From contig CAVNZM010000011.1 in assembly GCA_963693365.1 (NCBI GenBank), positions 7,130,001 through 7,194,000 on the forward strand: a stretch of DNA of 64,000 bases. Direction: 5' to 3'. The DNA is from Amoebidium appalachense. Lineage: Eukaryota > Ichthyosporea. Position 1 is the first letter of the stretch. Each line of letters starts with the position of its first letter. Under the pieces are notes generated by a model, which was not told the DNA's origin, did not search any database, and worked only from the letters and a program-made list of their open reading frames with translations. Below, in pieces: positions 1 through 13,294 of the stretch. The position numbers and the translations under genes are program-made.

Positions 1-375
1 GAAGAATCCCGCACCAAGCTCCTATGCAACTTTACAGCACGTGCTCTTGCACACACCGGAGAAAACACATGTTCGCACAGGAAAAAGGCAAGCACGGCCA
101 CACACCCTTTACCGGTAGCAAGCGACAAAAACAATAAATTTCTATTCTCAAACATTTTGAACAAACTCCCAGTCAGAAAGCCATTTTCCCTCTTGCCAGG
201 TCTCCATTCCTTCCACAATCTTGCTTGCACATCATGCTCTCAGGAAAGGCACACCCACAATCACAACCCACATATGTCCAAACTTGAAGGCCAACACATG
301 AGCCAATGCCAGAAACAGCTGACCCAATCACAATCACCCACCTACCCCACAAGCTTCAACCACACACACATACAC

Positions 376-417
<42 letters not shown>

Positions 418-527
418 CAAAAAAAAAGGGGGGGGGGGGAAGACAGCTAGCACCGTTCCCCCTGCCCGCTCAACCCTCCTCCGCCCCCCCTCCCCCAGCA
501 CATGTCCACACACCCCCCACCCTTCCC

Positions 528-535
<8 letters not shown>

Positions 536-593
<58 letters not shown>

Positions 594-618
594 GCACGCA
601 CGCACGCATGCACGCACG

Positions 619-649
<31 letters not shown>

Positions 650-665
650 ACGCACACACACACAC

Positions 666-707
<42 letters not shown>
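536..707. repeat. (CA)n microsatellite followed by a long poly(C) run
   Basis: A nearly pure CA tract passes through CACG-type variants and ends in about 40 consecutive C. The arrangement (CA)n then Cn, or its complement, recurs throughout the window. Confidence 0.9.
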
Positions 708-708
<1 letters not shown>

Positions 709-1358
709 AACACACCCACCCACCCACCCACACACACACACCTTGACCCCATAAGGGTGCTGCCCCAGATCCAGAAACCTCTGCACGTCATCATTCTCGC
801 CCTCCCCTCTCTCCGCATCCCTCTTGTGTCTCTTGCTTGGTCCCACCCCACTGTTCTCCCCAGGCATGTGCCTCACTCGTTTTTTCGGCCCACCAGCCGC
901 ACAAGAGCTTGCTGTTCCGTTCATTCTGCTAATTCCTTTCTTTATTTCCTTGTTTTATTATGAAGATGGAGGGCTTTGCAGTATACACTTAGCAGCCGAA
1001 TGCCACTTTCGTATACTCTGAGATCCACCAGGTAATTGAGACACGTACGTGTACACGTGTGGAGCCCTGAACTTTGCGCTTTTATCACCTGAAAAGCTAC
1101 CAAACGTGCACCATCTCGTTGGCGTAGCAAAGAGAAAAAAGCTTGCAATTTTGTTGGAAAAAAAAAAAAAAGAGAACAGAAAAAAACATGCAGCTTAAAG
1201 CTTTATAAAAGTTGCAACTCACGGAAGTTTATGGAAGCATAGACACGTGCACACCGTGTGGCTCACAAAAGATGATGTCGCAAACGCTGATGACTAGTCC
1301 AACCGACTCAAACGTAGACGAATCTCAACATTTTTTCAAAATGCAAGAACTAAGGTAA

Positions 1359-1366
1359 TGACGTCA
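1359..1366. promoter_or_regulatory. Perfect CRE-like palindrome TGACGTCA
   Basis: The sequence TGACGTCA is present exactly. It is the consensus bound by ATF/CREB bZIP factors. No gene start is recognised nearby, so a regulatory role is unproven here. The same 8-mer occurs upstream of BRAT1, in the STYX/uL24m intergenic region and near the right edge. Confidence 0.3.
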
Positions 1367-1773
1367 CACAAGCCTGTCCCGACTCCCCAATCTTGGGGCC
1401 AGAAGGCCCCCCCCCCTTCCCCCCCAGAGTCAATGACACTATGGTATATTAGCCCATGCAGCATTCAAAGGACATAGCAAAAAAAGTCAAGGAGATGAGG
1501 TGACGAAATATAATTTTCCCTCCCGCCTTTCTGCCATTAGCTACATGTGTGCCGTCCAGACTCCAGTGCACTATTGTAGTGCACGTGCGTGTGCATGTGT
1601 GTGTGTGACGGTCAGGAGCTCCAGGGTTCGAACTTCCGCTTCCGTCAGTCGGTTACGAACCACCAATCAAATCCACCATGTGATAGACAATTTAGGCTTC
1701 ACGTGAGAGGCATGCCCCAATCAGATGAGCGTATTCTGAAGGTCTGTCCTGGTTTGTAACCCCGGTAAATGTA

Positions 1774-1793
1774 GGCACCCGCCGGCGGGTGCC
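1774..1793. repeat. Perfect 20-bp GC palindrome
   Basis: GGCACCCGCCGGCGGGTGCC equals its own reverse complement. It contains the GGGTGCCC / GGGCACCC half-sites that recur at about 1840-1850, 5561-5570, 5581-5594 and 5760-5770. It could be a protein-binding site or the end of a mobile element; the sequence alone does not decide. Confidence 0.5.
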
Positions 1794-2715
1794 CACACGA
1801 TCGCCGCCAAAATCTGTCGCCAATTAGTAAAATTCGTGTGGGCACCCACACCCCCCAAAAAACTGTATATCCTTGAGGAGTCTTTCCGCTCGCAGGGGAA
1901 GAGTGGGTGCAAAACCTATGGTTGTAACATGAAGTAAACATACACAAGCAATGGCGGCTAGTGTTTATTTGAGGGTTTATTAATGAGTTATATGATTTTT
2001 TTGATCAACAAAATACAGTATACTTTTGGGACTCGTCTGACTAGCCAAACATAGGCATTCTATTGAAGATCTGGATCCAAACAACGTGAGGTTGTGCACG
2101 GGATCCGGCCCCGCTTCCTTCCATCTACCAGTATCCCTACGTGCTTTTTTTGCACCTTTCAAATAAAGCCAAAAAAGGTTACAAAAGCAAAGAAGTGAAA
2201 AGTCACGCCTCGGAGTCATGGCGGATTCCGCCGCTGTCGGTTTGGGTCCTGTTGTGTTTTGGGTGCCGTTTTGCACGCGGGAGTGATATTGAATTTCCCA
2301 TGTGTATATATCTGATTCGAAAGCAAAACCTTGCTTACATGTGCTAACACTTCTCCTAACCTTTCCGTCAGCAGCACGTACCAAGGGAGGAACGGCTTTA
2401 TGTGCTCTATCTTTGGTTCCATGGGCTCTCTCTCTAGGCACCCACACTGCCCAAACATGGGTTTAGTAAACAAACTCACAGTTCTTGACCTACGTTAGGC
2501 GTTGTTCAGACCGTTCATTCACGATGTAAGGCCTTCTTGACCCGACCCATGCACACGTGTATGTCTTTAAGTGGCATCTATTCGGGGCAGAACAATATGC
2601 ATAGTGCATGCTAACAGATACTAATACGGTCCGGACAATGTGTTGCTGCATAAACCTGGCATTGGCAACACACATGGTGCAACTTCCAGGTATGGTGCTA
2701 CACACAACAGACAGA

Positions 2716-2809
<94 letters not shown>

Positions 2810-3035
2810 CACAAACACACACAGACACACACACACGTGACAAACACACACACGTGTACACACACACACAGACATACAGACACACACACACGTGACACAC
2901 ACACACACGTGTACACACACACACACACGTGTACACACACACACGCACACAGACCCCGAGCACGTGTCCACACACACACACAAACTGCTCCGAGCACACA
3001 CAAACACGTGTGCGCACTGTGACAGGGACATACAC

Positions 3036-3132
<97 letters not shown>

Positions 3133-3246
3133 CAGACATGCACGCCCGCACGCACAGACACGTGTGGCACACCACATACAAGCACTCTGCATATGCACAC
3201 ACGCACCCACAAATACGCACACGAAAACACACACAAAAACACACAA

Positions 3247-3277
<31 letters not shown>

Positions 3278-3330
3278 TGTACGCACACACACACACGCCC
3301 GCACACACAAACACACAGACACGTGACACA
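2716..3330. repeat. Large CA-rich microsatellite block
   Basis: About 600 bp is dominated by CA dinucleotides, broken by ACGTG-containing variants (GACACACACACACGTG-type steps). It includes a pure CA run of about 100 bp near 3030-3130. The apparent His-Thr open frames on + and Cys-Val frames on - are repeat translations. Confidence 0.9.
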
Positions 3331-3910
3331 CAAACACACACACAAACCAGGCGCGCGAACCGTTTGAAACAGGTTTGACACAAGCATGCATAAGCACGCA
3401 CATGTGCGCATCGTAACCCAGGCACACACACAAAAAACGTTAAAAAATGCACCGGCACCGTGAACACACACACCTTGGTCTACGGACAGACACAGAATAC
3501 ACGCACGCACACACACATGCACACACACACACAGTTACAGACACACGCTGTCACCCAAACAGAACAGATGCCCTATTCACTCACGCATAAATGACACACA
3601 TGCACACGCACTCTCACGCATGCGCGAACACACACGCGCGTGCACACCGTGTCATACATTTGAGTCAGCACCCACACCGCGCCGGTGATTGTCGGACCGT
3701 GGAACACAAACACAAACACACATACGCACACATGCACACACATGCACACACACACAGACACACACCCACACACCCACAGACACACAGACACGCACACCCA
3801 CACACGTGACACACACACGCAACAGACACACACACACACACACACAGACACACACGGCCAGTGGCCGATGGGTGATCTGTGTCCTGGGTGATCGTTAATT
3901 TTTCCGTTGG

Positions 3911-3982
3911 CTCTCTCTCTCTCTCTCTCTTGCTCTCTCTCTCTCTCTCTCTCTCACTCTCGTAGTCTCTCTCTCTCTCTCA

Positions 3983-4031
<49 letters not shown>

Positions 4032-4036
4032 GCGCG

Positions 4037-4087
<51 letters not shown>

Positions 4088-4115
4088 CCCCTCTCCCCCC
4101 CCCCCCCCCCCCCCC
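3911..4115. repeat. (CT)n tract running into poly(C)
   Basis: About 170 bp of CT dinucleotides with a few interruptions is followed by CCCCCCTCTC and a C run. Leu-Ser (+) and Glu-Arg (-) open frames across it are artefacts of the repeat. Confidence 0.9.
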
Positions 4116-5560
4116 ACACACACACACCCCTATTAGGGGGGAAAGAGGGAGGAAGAGGGAAGAATGAAGGAGAGCGAAGAAGGCAACGACCAAGATTTCC
4201 TGGAGAGAGTGTTGTGATACACCAGTCACTGTGATTGCACGTGTGTGTGTGGGGGGGGGGGGGGGGGGAGGGTAAGTGTTTGTTGAGTCGCTGTTAAAGT
4301 TCGACAAAGCGTGATGTAACTGCCTTCCGTTTCTTTTTGTTACAGAGGTGAGCATGTGTAGAAACCGTGAGGCTTGTTGTCAGTATGAGTTGATAAGTAT
4401 ACTTCCCTCCTTACAATAATATTGTGACAGGGTAACCATCAGACTGCAATACTCAGCAACGGTTGAAAAGCCCCTTTCCCCCCTCATCCCCCCTCCCCCC
4501 CTTCCCCCCTCCCCCCTCCGACCTTCCCCTTCCTGCACGCCTCTCCCTCCCTCTCCCCCTCCCCCTTATCTTTCCCGGGGCCCGACCTTAAAGAACCCAA
4601 CGACTGCTATACCACACGACACACAAACCCGACATTTAAAGCTCCCAAAGGCTACGTTGCAGCCAAAGAGAAGACAAGGGAATGGGGAAGACAACAGTGA
4701 TTTACAATATGAAAATGGGCCGGGGGGGGGGGGGGGGGGGGGGAGTAGATTGGCTTTTAGATACAATAAGGTTTTTCGTAGAGAGGGAGGGAGGGAGGGG
4801 AAAGAAGAGAGAGAGAGGGGGGGGGGGGGGGGGGGGTGAACTGTATTCAACATTTCACCAGAGACGTGTGTGATTTCAAGAATGCCGGTCGGTTTTGACA
4901 AAAAAGAATTTTTTTTGCTTTTGTTCTCTCTTACTTTGCTCCCCCCCCCCCCCCCCCCCCCTTCCCCCCTTTTTTTACATATAGCCGGGGGAGGGAGGGA
5001 GGGGGGGGGGGGAGGGGGGGGAGGGGGCTGGGAGGGGGGGGATGATGCGGGATGTGTGGTCACAGTGCACTCAGGAGTTTGTGTGTGCGCATGCATATGC
5101 ATGCGCATTTGTGTGTGTCACGTGTGTGTGTGTGTGTACGTGTGTGTGTGTGTGTGTGTGTACATGTGTGTGTGTGTTTGCGTGTGTGTGTGTGTGTGTG
5201 CGTGTGTGCGCCTGACTGGGTGTGTCACACGTCACGGTACGTGCTTGGGACTAACGCGTGCTTGGGAAGCCATATGATCAGTCACATTTTGGTTCTGGAT
5301 ACATTATTAAACTATCTCCCTGCTGGGGCACGAAGGCATTTGCTTTTCTAATTTTTCAATCGCGGTCTCGTGAGAACGCCCAGCAAGCTAGGTGTCGGTG
5401 CAAAGCCTGCATGATTTGTAGCAAACTTCAATAATACGTCAGACACAGCTTACCTATGAAAAGGCAGCTTGAGCGCTGCTTAAAGGTTCAGTGTCTAGCC
5501 CCTCATCGTACGCCCGGTAGGCCGCCATCGCCCGCGATCAGATCGGGATTCGGCGAAATG

Positions 5561-5843
5561 TGGGCACCCAAAGTCCCAAATGTGGGCACCCACAAAAACC
5601 ATCATCGTTTGCACATAGAAAACGTTGCCAAAAACATGACTTTAGACCCCTATAAAATGTATATGTGCGTCAATCCGACACAGTAAGGAAGCGTTTCATG
5701 TAAAATTAGTGGGGTATTAGTTATACTGGCGGAGGAGTAACGCGCCGCCGCAAGTTCGGTGGGTGCCCACATTTTCTGGCCGGGGATAAAGTGGCACTCG
5801 AGTCCACAACTCACCACTTCACTGAGTTCGAAAAGAGTGCCAC
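5561..5843. promoter_or_regulatory. Motif-dense upstream region of the F-box gene
   Basis: About 220 to 500 bp upstream of the F-box start lie three copies of the GTGGGCACCCAC-type motif (5561-5570, 5581-5594, 5760-5770, the last inverted). A perfect 9-bp inverted repeat, GTGGCACTC (5791-5799) and GAGTGCCAC (5835-5843), is also present. The position suggests promoter or operator-like sites. No known binding protein is assigned. Confidence 0.3.
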
Positions 5844-6063
5844 ACACAAGTCTGGTAGATAAGACGACTTGCACGATAGTCACTTGGAAAAGACTGTACA
5901 CGTACACTCGTTTGGGCAACTGGAGGTGTAAGAGTTTTTTTTTGAGGGGCGGTAGAAAGGGTGGGGAGAGCCCATAGGGCAATGTTTTTTTGCATCGGTG
6001 TGAACCAAATGATCTGGCCTGCTTAGGCATAATTCCTCGCAGTCTGAGGTTTGGTATGGAAAA

Positions 6064-8570
6064 ATGGAACGCAAACGCCCTGTTTCGCGCTACAACAGCA
6101 CAACGTCACTTCATTCGTCCCACGATTTCAGTAGCCTTCCAGAAGAGTTGGTCCTACTCATCCTCGCCTACCTACCATCCATAAACGATAGAAAGAGAGT
6201 CTCTCAAACATGCAGGGCTTGGTGTCACATCGTAAGGGAGTTGGCACCCATAGACACTACTGTTTCACTGGTAACACCCCCTGAAGAAAGGGAAGGTGCA
6301 GTGGAAAAGGAAGGAGGTGGGGAAGGAGACCGAGGATGGAAATTTGTCGAAGCTGGCGCACGTGCATGGAGTAAGGTACGCAATTGTTTCTCCGGTTTTT
6401 TATAGCACTTGTGACGTCCACGGGGAGAAGGGCGTGATGGATTTAACGTGTTGTGTTACACATTGAGTGCGCTTCGTGTTGGATAGGATTTCGGAGTAAA
6501 ACGGTGGTGGTAGTGGTGTGTTGTGTGTATGTGTGTGTGCGTGTGTGTGTGTGTAGGGGAGGGGGAGGGGGGGCAGGGGGGGGAGGAGGGGGAGGGGGGA
6601 GGGGGGAGGGGAGGCTCAAGCCCACATTGCTGCCTGTTTCTCTGTCTGTGTGCACGTGACTGTGCTTGTATGCGTGTATACACTATTTCTAGTTGTTGCC
6701 GTCTCCCAAGCTTGTCACCTGCTTGGCTTGCATTTTTTCTCCCCTCACCTCTCCTAGTTATCCCCCCCCCCCCCTCCCCCCCTGTTCATGGATTCCATCC
6801 TCCCCCCTTCCCCCCCCTACTCCCCCCACTCCAGTTCCTTTTTCCACGCCATTCATTGTCTTCCCTCCGCCCATTCGCTACCCGTTGTCAGTTTCTTTGT
6901 TATCTCCCCCCCTCCCCCCCTCCCCCCCCCCCCCCCCCCCCCCTTTTTGTGGTGGTGGTGGTGGTGGGGGGGGGGGGGGGAGGGGGGGGGATCGCCTGTC
7001 CCCTTTTCTTTCTTCCTATGCTGTCCAAAGTGTGTGCAAGTTGTTGCGAATAGGGGCATTTGACCCCAACCTCTACTTTGCTTTGGGGGGGGGGGGGGGG
7101 CACAAACGAAAAAGAGAGCGGGGAGGCTGGAGAGATGGGGGTGGGGGGGGGAAGGGAGGGGCGACGGGGGGGGGAGGGGGGGGGGGGGGGGGGGGGGGAG
7201 TGGAGGGAGGTAGGGAGGTTTTTTTTTTTTTTTTTTTTTTTTTGGGGGGGGGGGGGGGGGAGTAGGGTAGGGTATAGGCAGAGGCAATGCACGGTATTCT
7301 TTGTGCTGCGGATTTTCCCCCTGAGGAGGGGGGAAGGGGGGGGGGGGGGGGGGGGGGGGAGGGGGGGGGGAGACTGCCAGCCCCACATTTCCGTAACTGA
7401 AGACAAAGTTAACACCCATATTTACTAGCTCTGTTTCTGACTTGGTTTGTGTACTGGAGCATTCTAAAGACTATGCTTTTACTTATTTGTTTTTCCATTT
7501 TTGGACAGGTCATTCGGCAGGTCTATGTGACTGTCCGACCCGATATGGGCCCCCCCGATATGGGGCCGAAAATCGGCACACATGTTCTGGCGCACCTCTC
7601 AAACGTGAAATTCATGGGCATATCCCCACACCCCAGGACTAGACAGTCTAGTATTTCCGTTTTTGACCCCAAGCGTTGCACGTACACGAGCCAGGTCAAC
7701 GACCTGCTGGAAAAGGACTATCCCGCCATCGGAAATTTGGAAATTCTGAGACTGACGGATGTGGACGAGATAGCGGGTATATCCCACTGCAAGAATTTGG
7801 TGGAGTTGGATATAACAGCGGGGTGCCATATAAGCTGCACGGACTTGAGCGTTTTGGCCGACTGCCCACGGTTGGAAAGGCTACACATAAACAGCGCGTA
7901 TCTACTTCATCTGCGATTCGTGCGATTTTGCGAGCAGATAGTCGAAATTTCGCTCCACGGGGCGGTGTGGGAGGGACACGACTTGATCGACCTGGCGCGG
8001 TGCCCCAACTTAAAGGTGTTGGGGATAGACTACACACCGGATATTGGTAGACTCACTGCGTGCGCTTCTTTAACCCATTTAATACTGTCGCATGTCGAGC
8101 ACCTGTCGAATTTGGTGCCCGTGGGTTCGCTCCATGGGTTGACCCACGTCACATTAACACACGGGAACGTACCGATCACAATGCAGTGCCTTAACGCGCT
8201 GCCGCGGCTGGAGTCCCTCTGGTTGGTGGACGTGAGCGTTCCTTTTTACACCGTCTTTGCCACCTTTAACTCGTTAAAGGAACTCGCTTTTATCGACTGT
8301 ATAACGGACGCACTCGATTGTCTTTCGCTCGCCGCCGCGACCAAACGGTTGATAGTCGTCGGGCGAGATGAGGATGAGGTTTTCCCGGAAACTGTTTTCG
8401 AAAAACGGAACGGTTTGGTGGAGATTGTTGTGGATAGGGAGGAGGGACGGAGGATGGGGGAGAGGGAGGGATGGGGGAAGAGGGAGGAGAGGTGGGTGGT
8501 GAAGAGGGACGGGAGGGAGGGGGAGAAGTGGAGACGGACGAGGGAGGTGGTGGTGTGGAGGAGGAGGTAA
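6064..8570 (+). CDS. F-box / leucine-rich-repeat protein
   Basis: Two exons are modelled: 6064-6375 and 7509-8570, both phase 0, with donor AAG|GTACGC and acceptor TTTGGACAG|GTC, giving about 457 aa. An in-frame acceptor at 7520 is also possible. Residues about 20-60 form an F-box (FSSLPEELVLLILAYLPS, then RVSQTCRAWCHIVRE), the module that docks on Skp1 in SCF ubiquitin ligases. Exon 2 has repeated LxxLxLxxC/N patterns (NLEILRLTDVDEI, NLVELDIT, RLERLHINSA, NLKVLGIDYT, SLTHLILSHVEHL, RLESLWLVDV), a leucine-rich-repeat substrate-binding region as in FBXL proteins. The last 40-50 residues are Arg/Glu/Gly-rich and encoded by a purine-rich tract, so the true stop may be affected by repeat drift. 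The intron is about 1.1 kb of G and C runs. The substrate is unknown. Confidence 0.82.
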
Positions 8571-9440
8571 GATTTTTGTGCGATGGTTGGATGGTGAGGG
8601 TTTGGGCGATTTATTTTCGCGGTCGGCTCGGAGCACTATTCTAGGGTCTTATTTAGAATTTATTTCCAAAATCACTGTTTATTTATAGCGGTGAATGTGA
8701 CATGTTAGAAATTTGGCGGAACTTTAAAGGTTTTTAGGTTACACTGCCAATCTTTCTCGCTCGAGGGCCACTGGTGTAACCGAACGCATTGATTTGGTTT
8801 TCCCATATATGGGGTGTTCTTTTTTGGGCAGGCACCATAAAAGGCATATACCACGTGTTTGATTGAGTCTGAGAAATGCTGACATAGCCGATAGATTCGA
8901 ATTTGTCATGCATTTATATATATTTAGGAATATATGACTGTTTCTCTACACACATTTTTCTGTGTTTGTGACCGTTTGTTGCACATGGAACTGCTTCTTT
9001 CCTGCTGTAACCATAATGATCCAGCCTGTAAATATATAGCTCAGGGTTTTATTTCTATTTTAAATAAAGAGCGCTTAAAATGTCTAAGGCCAATAACTAC
9101 GATTGCATCTGGTTGCAATTGCAACGCGGTACGGCAACTGTCGAATCTGTGTGGTCTGGAGCCTGAAATAAACGACTCTGGCCCCACAAGCTACGTAATC
9201 TTGCAATTGCGGCACCAGGTCCTAAGCCTCGCGTGAAATGACTTTCCTCTTCTGTGTGCAACCATATGCATGCTCCATGTACATCGAACTGTGCGATCGC
9301 GATGTATGATCCGGCGGCAACCGTGACCCCCATATATGCATGGCGACGTGCAGTGCCACATGCATGTTACCTTCAAGTCATTAGTCCTGGGGCCTTTTCG
9401 GTGGTGGCGGTCACTGTGGTGCACGTGGTGGTGGGTGGGT

Positions 9441-9471
<31 letters not shown>

Positions 9472-10537
9472 CTGCCAGCAGCTGCAGCTGCAGGTCGGAT
9501 GCATATGGCCAATGGGTTGCAATTTGCCAATTGATTGAAGTTGAATCAGACGTGTACGTGTGTGCAACACGTGCATTGTATGTGTGTGTGTGTGTACTCG
9601 CACACTAAATATGTGTGTCACATGCATGTGTGTTTGCAACGTTTGACACTGTGTACGAGTTTCAAGTCCATTCGCATTGCTGATCTTAGTTTCTCTCCCC
9701 CCTTTTTGCTGGTGTGCACATGTGTATGTGTGTGTTTTGCGAGCGAAGGGGAGCGCTGCAGGTAGAAAGGGATATTCAAGGCCCGTGCCCTGACCTGTCA
9801 AACCACAAACCATCCGGGAGCCCAATCTTCTTTGGCTCACACTAGCGGGGGGATTGTGCTCACGGTTATCATACATGGTCATACATGTGTCAGTTATGCA
9901 GATGCATATGCTGTGTCTTCGTGCTTTCTTTCTTTCCTTGTGTGACAGTGTGTATGTGTGTGTTTGGTGTGGTTGTGGCGGTGCACCTGGGAAAAGAAGT
10001 CAACCCATGGCCAAAGGTTGCGATGATTGTTTATTATGTGCCACATGGGTACATGAATGACCTCTCACACGTGCACATAACATACGCTTATTGCCAACCA
10101 AAAGTAATAGCCTAAATAAGCGGGCTGGAGCCATTCGATACATGACCCTTTTCTGTTGTTTTCAGGTTATAATTTACACCTGCAGGGTCCGAACCTAGGT
10201 TGTACATGGATCGAATCATCAGATCTCTTCAATCATACTACAAGCCCTGAGACCTACCTATTGTATAGTGCTTGGTTAAAGACTAGCAGTCATAGCAACC
10301 TCTTCTCACAATCGAGTATAAAATGCAAACACATGCAAACACTTTGGTGTAGTTAGACTTTGCAGCATCGGCATGCGCTGGTCACCCACTGGGCCGGGAA
10401 AAGAGAAAAAATAAACAAAAAGCCCTTCTCCTCAAATGCTTTTACGTAATCGGTGGCATACTGTGCGACAGATAATACAGAACAACATCCTACGTGCGCC
10501 TATGCATGCACACACACAACCGTACACCTCCTAAACC
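8571..10537. other. Intergenic region between convergent genes
   Basis: This segment lies tail-to-tail between the F-box gene (+) and the 2-isopropylmalate synthase gene (-). It contains an exact CCATATATGG (8803-8812), a G run (about 9440-9470), short GT tracts and several palindromic ATGCAT / CAATTG words around 9250-9540. A 100-codon open frame at 8934-9236 has no recognisable domain and is not called. I see no other gene. Confidence 0.5.
8803..8812. promoter_or_regulatory. CArG-like palindrome CCATATATGG
   Basis: This is an exact match to the CC(A/T)6GG core bound by SRF/MADS factors. It is one of four identical copies in the window (also 18045, 48165, 51607). Here it is about 230 bp downstream of the F-box stop, so it is not obviously a promoter. 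Confidence 0.35.
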
Positions 10538-11358
10538 TTAAACATCCACGGCGCCCGAAACCCTCCTCGACTTCTTAGTCGGCTCGCGCATCGCCACCAT
10601 ATACTTATTGATGGCGTTAAGATACGCGTGCGCGCTCGCAACGAGAATATCCGGGTGGGCACCATGTCCGCTAAACGTGTCGTCATCGCTAGCACGCCCG
10701 CGCTTGTTCGATGCATTCTCCTCCTCCCCATCGGCGTTAGGTGCTGATTGGGCGGTTATATCTGGACGGATGGTGACTGTAACTTCACCAAGGGCGTCGC
10801 TCCCGGCAGTGATACCCTTGACTTGGTATTCCTCAAGGACTACACCTACGTAGCTGTGGCGCTGTTTATGCGGGAAGAGGGAAGATTTGAAATGCGGTTA
10901 GTTGATATGTGGTGAGATAGAGTTTAGAAAACAACTCAAACCATAGGGATTATAGGGAGCGCAAACAAGAGAAAAACAACAGGGAACGCCCAACCCAGCC
11001 CCTCCGAGTCTAGCCTACCTCCCTCCTCCCCCAACACACCCACATACACCCACCCACACACACAGCCACCACCACACATACACACACACAAACACTCACC
11101 ACAAAGACAAAACCCAAGAAAGGAAAAATGAAACCAGAGACCCTTTCTTCGTGGGTGCAAATACAGGTAGAAATTTTCCAGGTAGCCATAATACTCGATA
11201 AGATAGCCCGCCAGCAGTGCAAGGCAATGTGCGGGTGTGACAAAGTGTACTGGGAATGCATTCACACTATGATACGTCACAGAACAGCGACGGGCCACCA
11301 TTCCGAGAGCAGAACATGTGTATGTGTGTGCATGTGTGCGTGTGTGTGCACGCGCGCT

Positions 11359-11412
<54 letters not shown>

Positions 11413-11613
11413 GAGGGGGGATATCCATTAACAGGCAAGGAGTACGAAGGCCACCCTGAACACAATAAGCAGAATCAAGAAAACTTAATGCAGAAAACGA
11501 CCACAAATGTTTGCGTGTGTATGTAAAGGCGTGTGTCTGCGCGTGTATGTGTGCAGTGCGGGCCAGCGGGCGGGCGGGCCGAGGCTGGTGGTGGTGGTGG
11601 AGAGGGGGAGGAA

Positions 11614-11648
<35 letters not shown>

Positions 11649-11935
11649 CTGGGGGCTGGAGGGGGTAAATGTATCTATGCATACCTTTACAGCGTCAGTG
11701 ATAGCCTTAAACACGGCGTTGACCGGGCCTGAGCCGACGGCAGCAAGAATGTGCACCTGGCCGTCTGGGTCGATGACCGTGGCTGTGGCCGTGGCCTCAA
11801 TGGTGTTGCCGCAGGTCACCTGCACAGACTTGAGCGTGTACAGGGAGGTGGGCTGTGTGTGCATGTGTGGGAGGGGACAGGTGTGTGTGCATACGTGTGC
11901 GTGTGTACCTCTGGGAGAGGAGGAGGATAGGTGTG

Positions 11936-11977
<42 letters not shown>

Positions 11978-12051
11978 AGTTTGGTTAACGAAAGACTGAA
12001 GATAGGGGAACGGTAGGGTTGCCACGGGAGAGGAGGAGGATAGGTGTGGGA

Positions 12052-12095
<44 letters not shown>

Positions 12096-13056
12096 TGAAT
12101 GCGGAACACGGTACAAAGTACGCATACACGACGAGAAGCATGGTGCAGGACACATGCAAAGGCAAACATTCAAGTATGCAACATCAGCCATGTGCACAGT
12201 ATGCGTCATAAGCAGAGCCCATCCTCAGGGAGGACCCAAGTCATCAATTGCGTCTGAGTTTCGACCCCTTAGCCCGCGTATATACGACACTCCAACTCAG
12301 ACAGCAGCATCAACTGAGCTTGGGCGGGTCAACCCGTCTTGATCAAAGACGAGCAGGGTTGCTTATGGGGGGGGGGGGGGCAAGTTTGGTTATCGGAAGA
12401 CCGAAGATAGGGGAACGGTACGGTTGCCACTGGTGCTAGCGCTCCCAACCATGACTAAATCTGCCCCCTCCCCCCCCCCCTCCCCCCCGGCCCCCCACCC
12501 ACATACACACAAAAGGAGGACACAGGCAAAGCAAATTCATTATTCTTATGCACGGCCCGTTCAAAGTACACTCTGCAAGCCGGCCCAACTTGAACACTCT
12601 GAAGTGACCGAGCAGTGACTGGACTGTTCTCTTCCCCCCCCCCCCCCCCCCCCCCCCCCCTCCCCCCCGCAACAACAACAAATCCCATCCCACACAAACA
12701 CCTCAAAACCCGAACACTCACAGCCTCCCTCCCTCCCCCCCCCCCCCCCCCCCCCCCACACACACACACCCACCCCCCCCCCCCTGCCCCTCCCCAGTGA
12801 CCCCAAACACCCCCATCCCCACCCACACACATACCTGGTTGAGCTCATCCTTAACTATGGCCGTGATGTCCTGATCCGTGATAGTCTTGCCCGTGTCAGC
12901 CACCGCCTTAAACCGCACAAACGCCTTGTTGACGTCCTCATCCGTCAGATCGTCGTAGCCCAGCTCGATGAGGCGGGCCTTAAACGCGGCACGACCACTG
13001 TGCTTGCCCTGCAAATTTGGAGGGAAGAGTGTTGTGTGTTTGTGTGTGTGTAGTGT

Positions 13057-13097
<41 letters not shown>

Positions 13098-13263
13098 TAT
13101 GAGATTACAATGCGGTGCAGGACAGAAAGGTTAGACTCACAAGACAGAATACCGCACGAACATGTAACACGCCCACCGCTGGTATGGAAACGGGGGGGAG
13201 GTGAGAGAGGGGGGAGGGTGGGATAGAGCGTTCATCGTACATTGCGCCTGTCCCCCTCCCCCC

Positions 13264-13294
<31 letters not shown>

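Larger units (their letters stand above)
1..6063. other. Gene-poor, repeat-dense left end
   Basis: I see no gene here that I can support. The long open frames encode only Thr-His, Cys-Val, Gly or Pro repeats from CA/GT and G/C runs. The segment holds CA tracts (about 361-412, 536-592, 2722-2802, 3030-3130), a C run (about 668-707), a CT block (3911-4083), G runs (about 4250-4268, 4722-4743, 4818-4836) and a GT block (about 5120-5212). Unique stretches (about 850-2500 and 5220-6060) show no homology I recognise. Several GGGCACCCA / TGGGTGCCC motifs lie at 1787-1850 and 5561-5770. The last few hundred bases should hold the promoter and 5' leader of the F-box gene that starts at 6064. Confidence 0.6.

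Noticed and set aside
2490-3473. 327-codon Cys-Val frame on the minus strand
   Set aside because: A pure (GT)n translation with no domain; the open frame exists because GT repeats lack stops.
8934-9236. 100-codon open frame (MTVSLHTFFCVCDR..)
   Set aside because: No recognisable domain, lies between convergent gene ends, and the length is expected by chance.
11128-11301. Possible additional leuA exon around 11160-11280 on the minus strand
   Set aside because: The frames there do not match the IPMS regulatory domain, and exons ending at 11685 and starting at 10861 join in phase with continuous domain homology.
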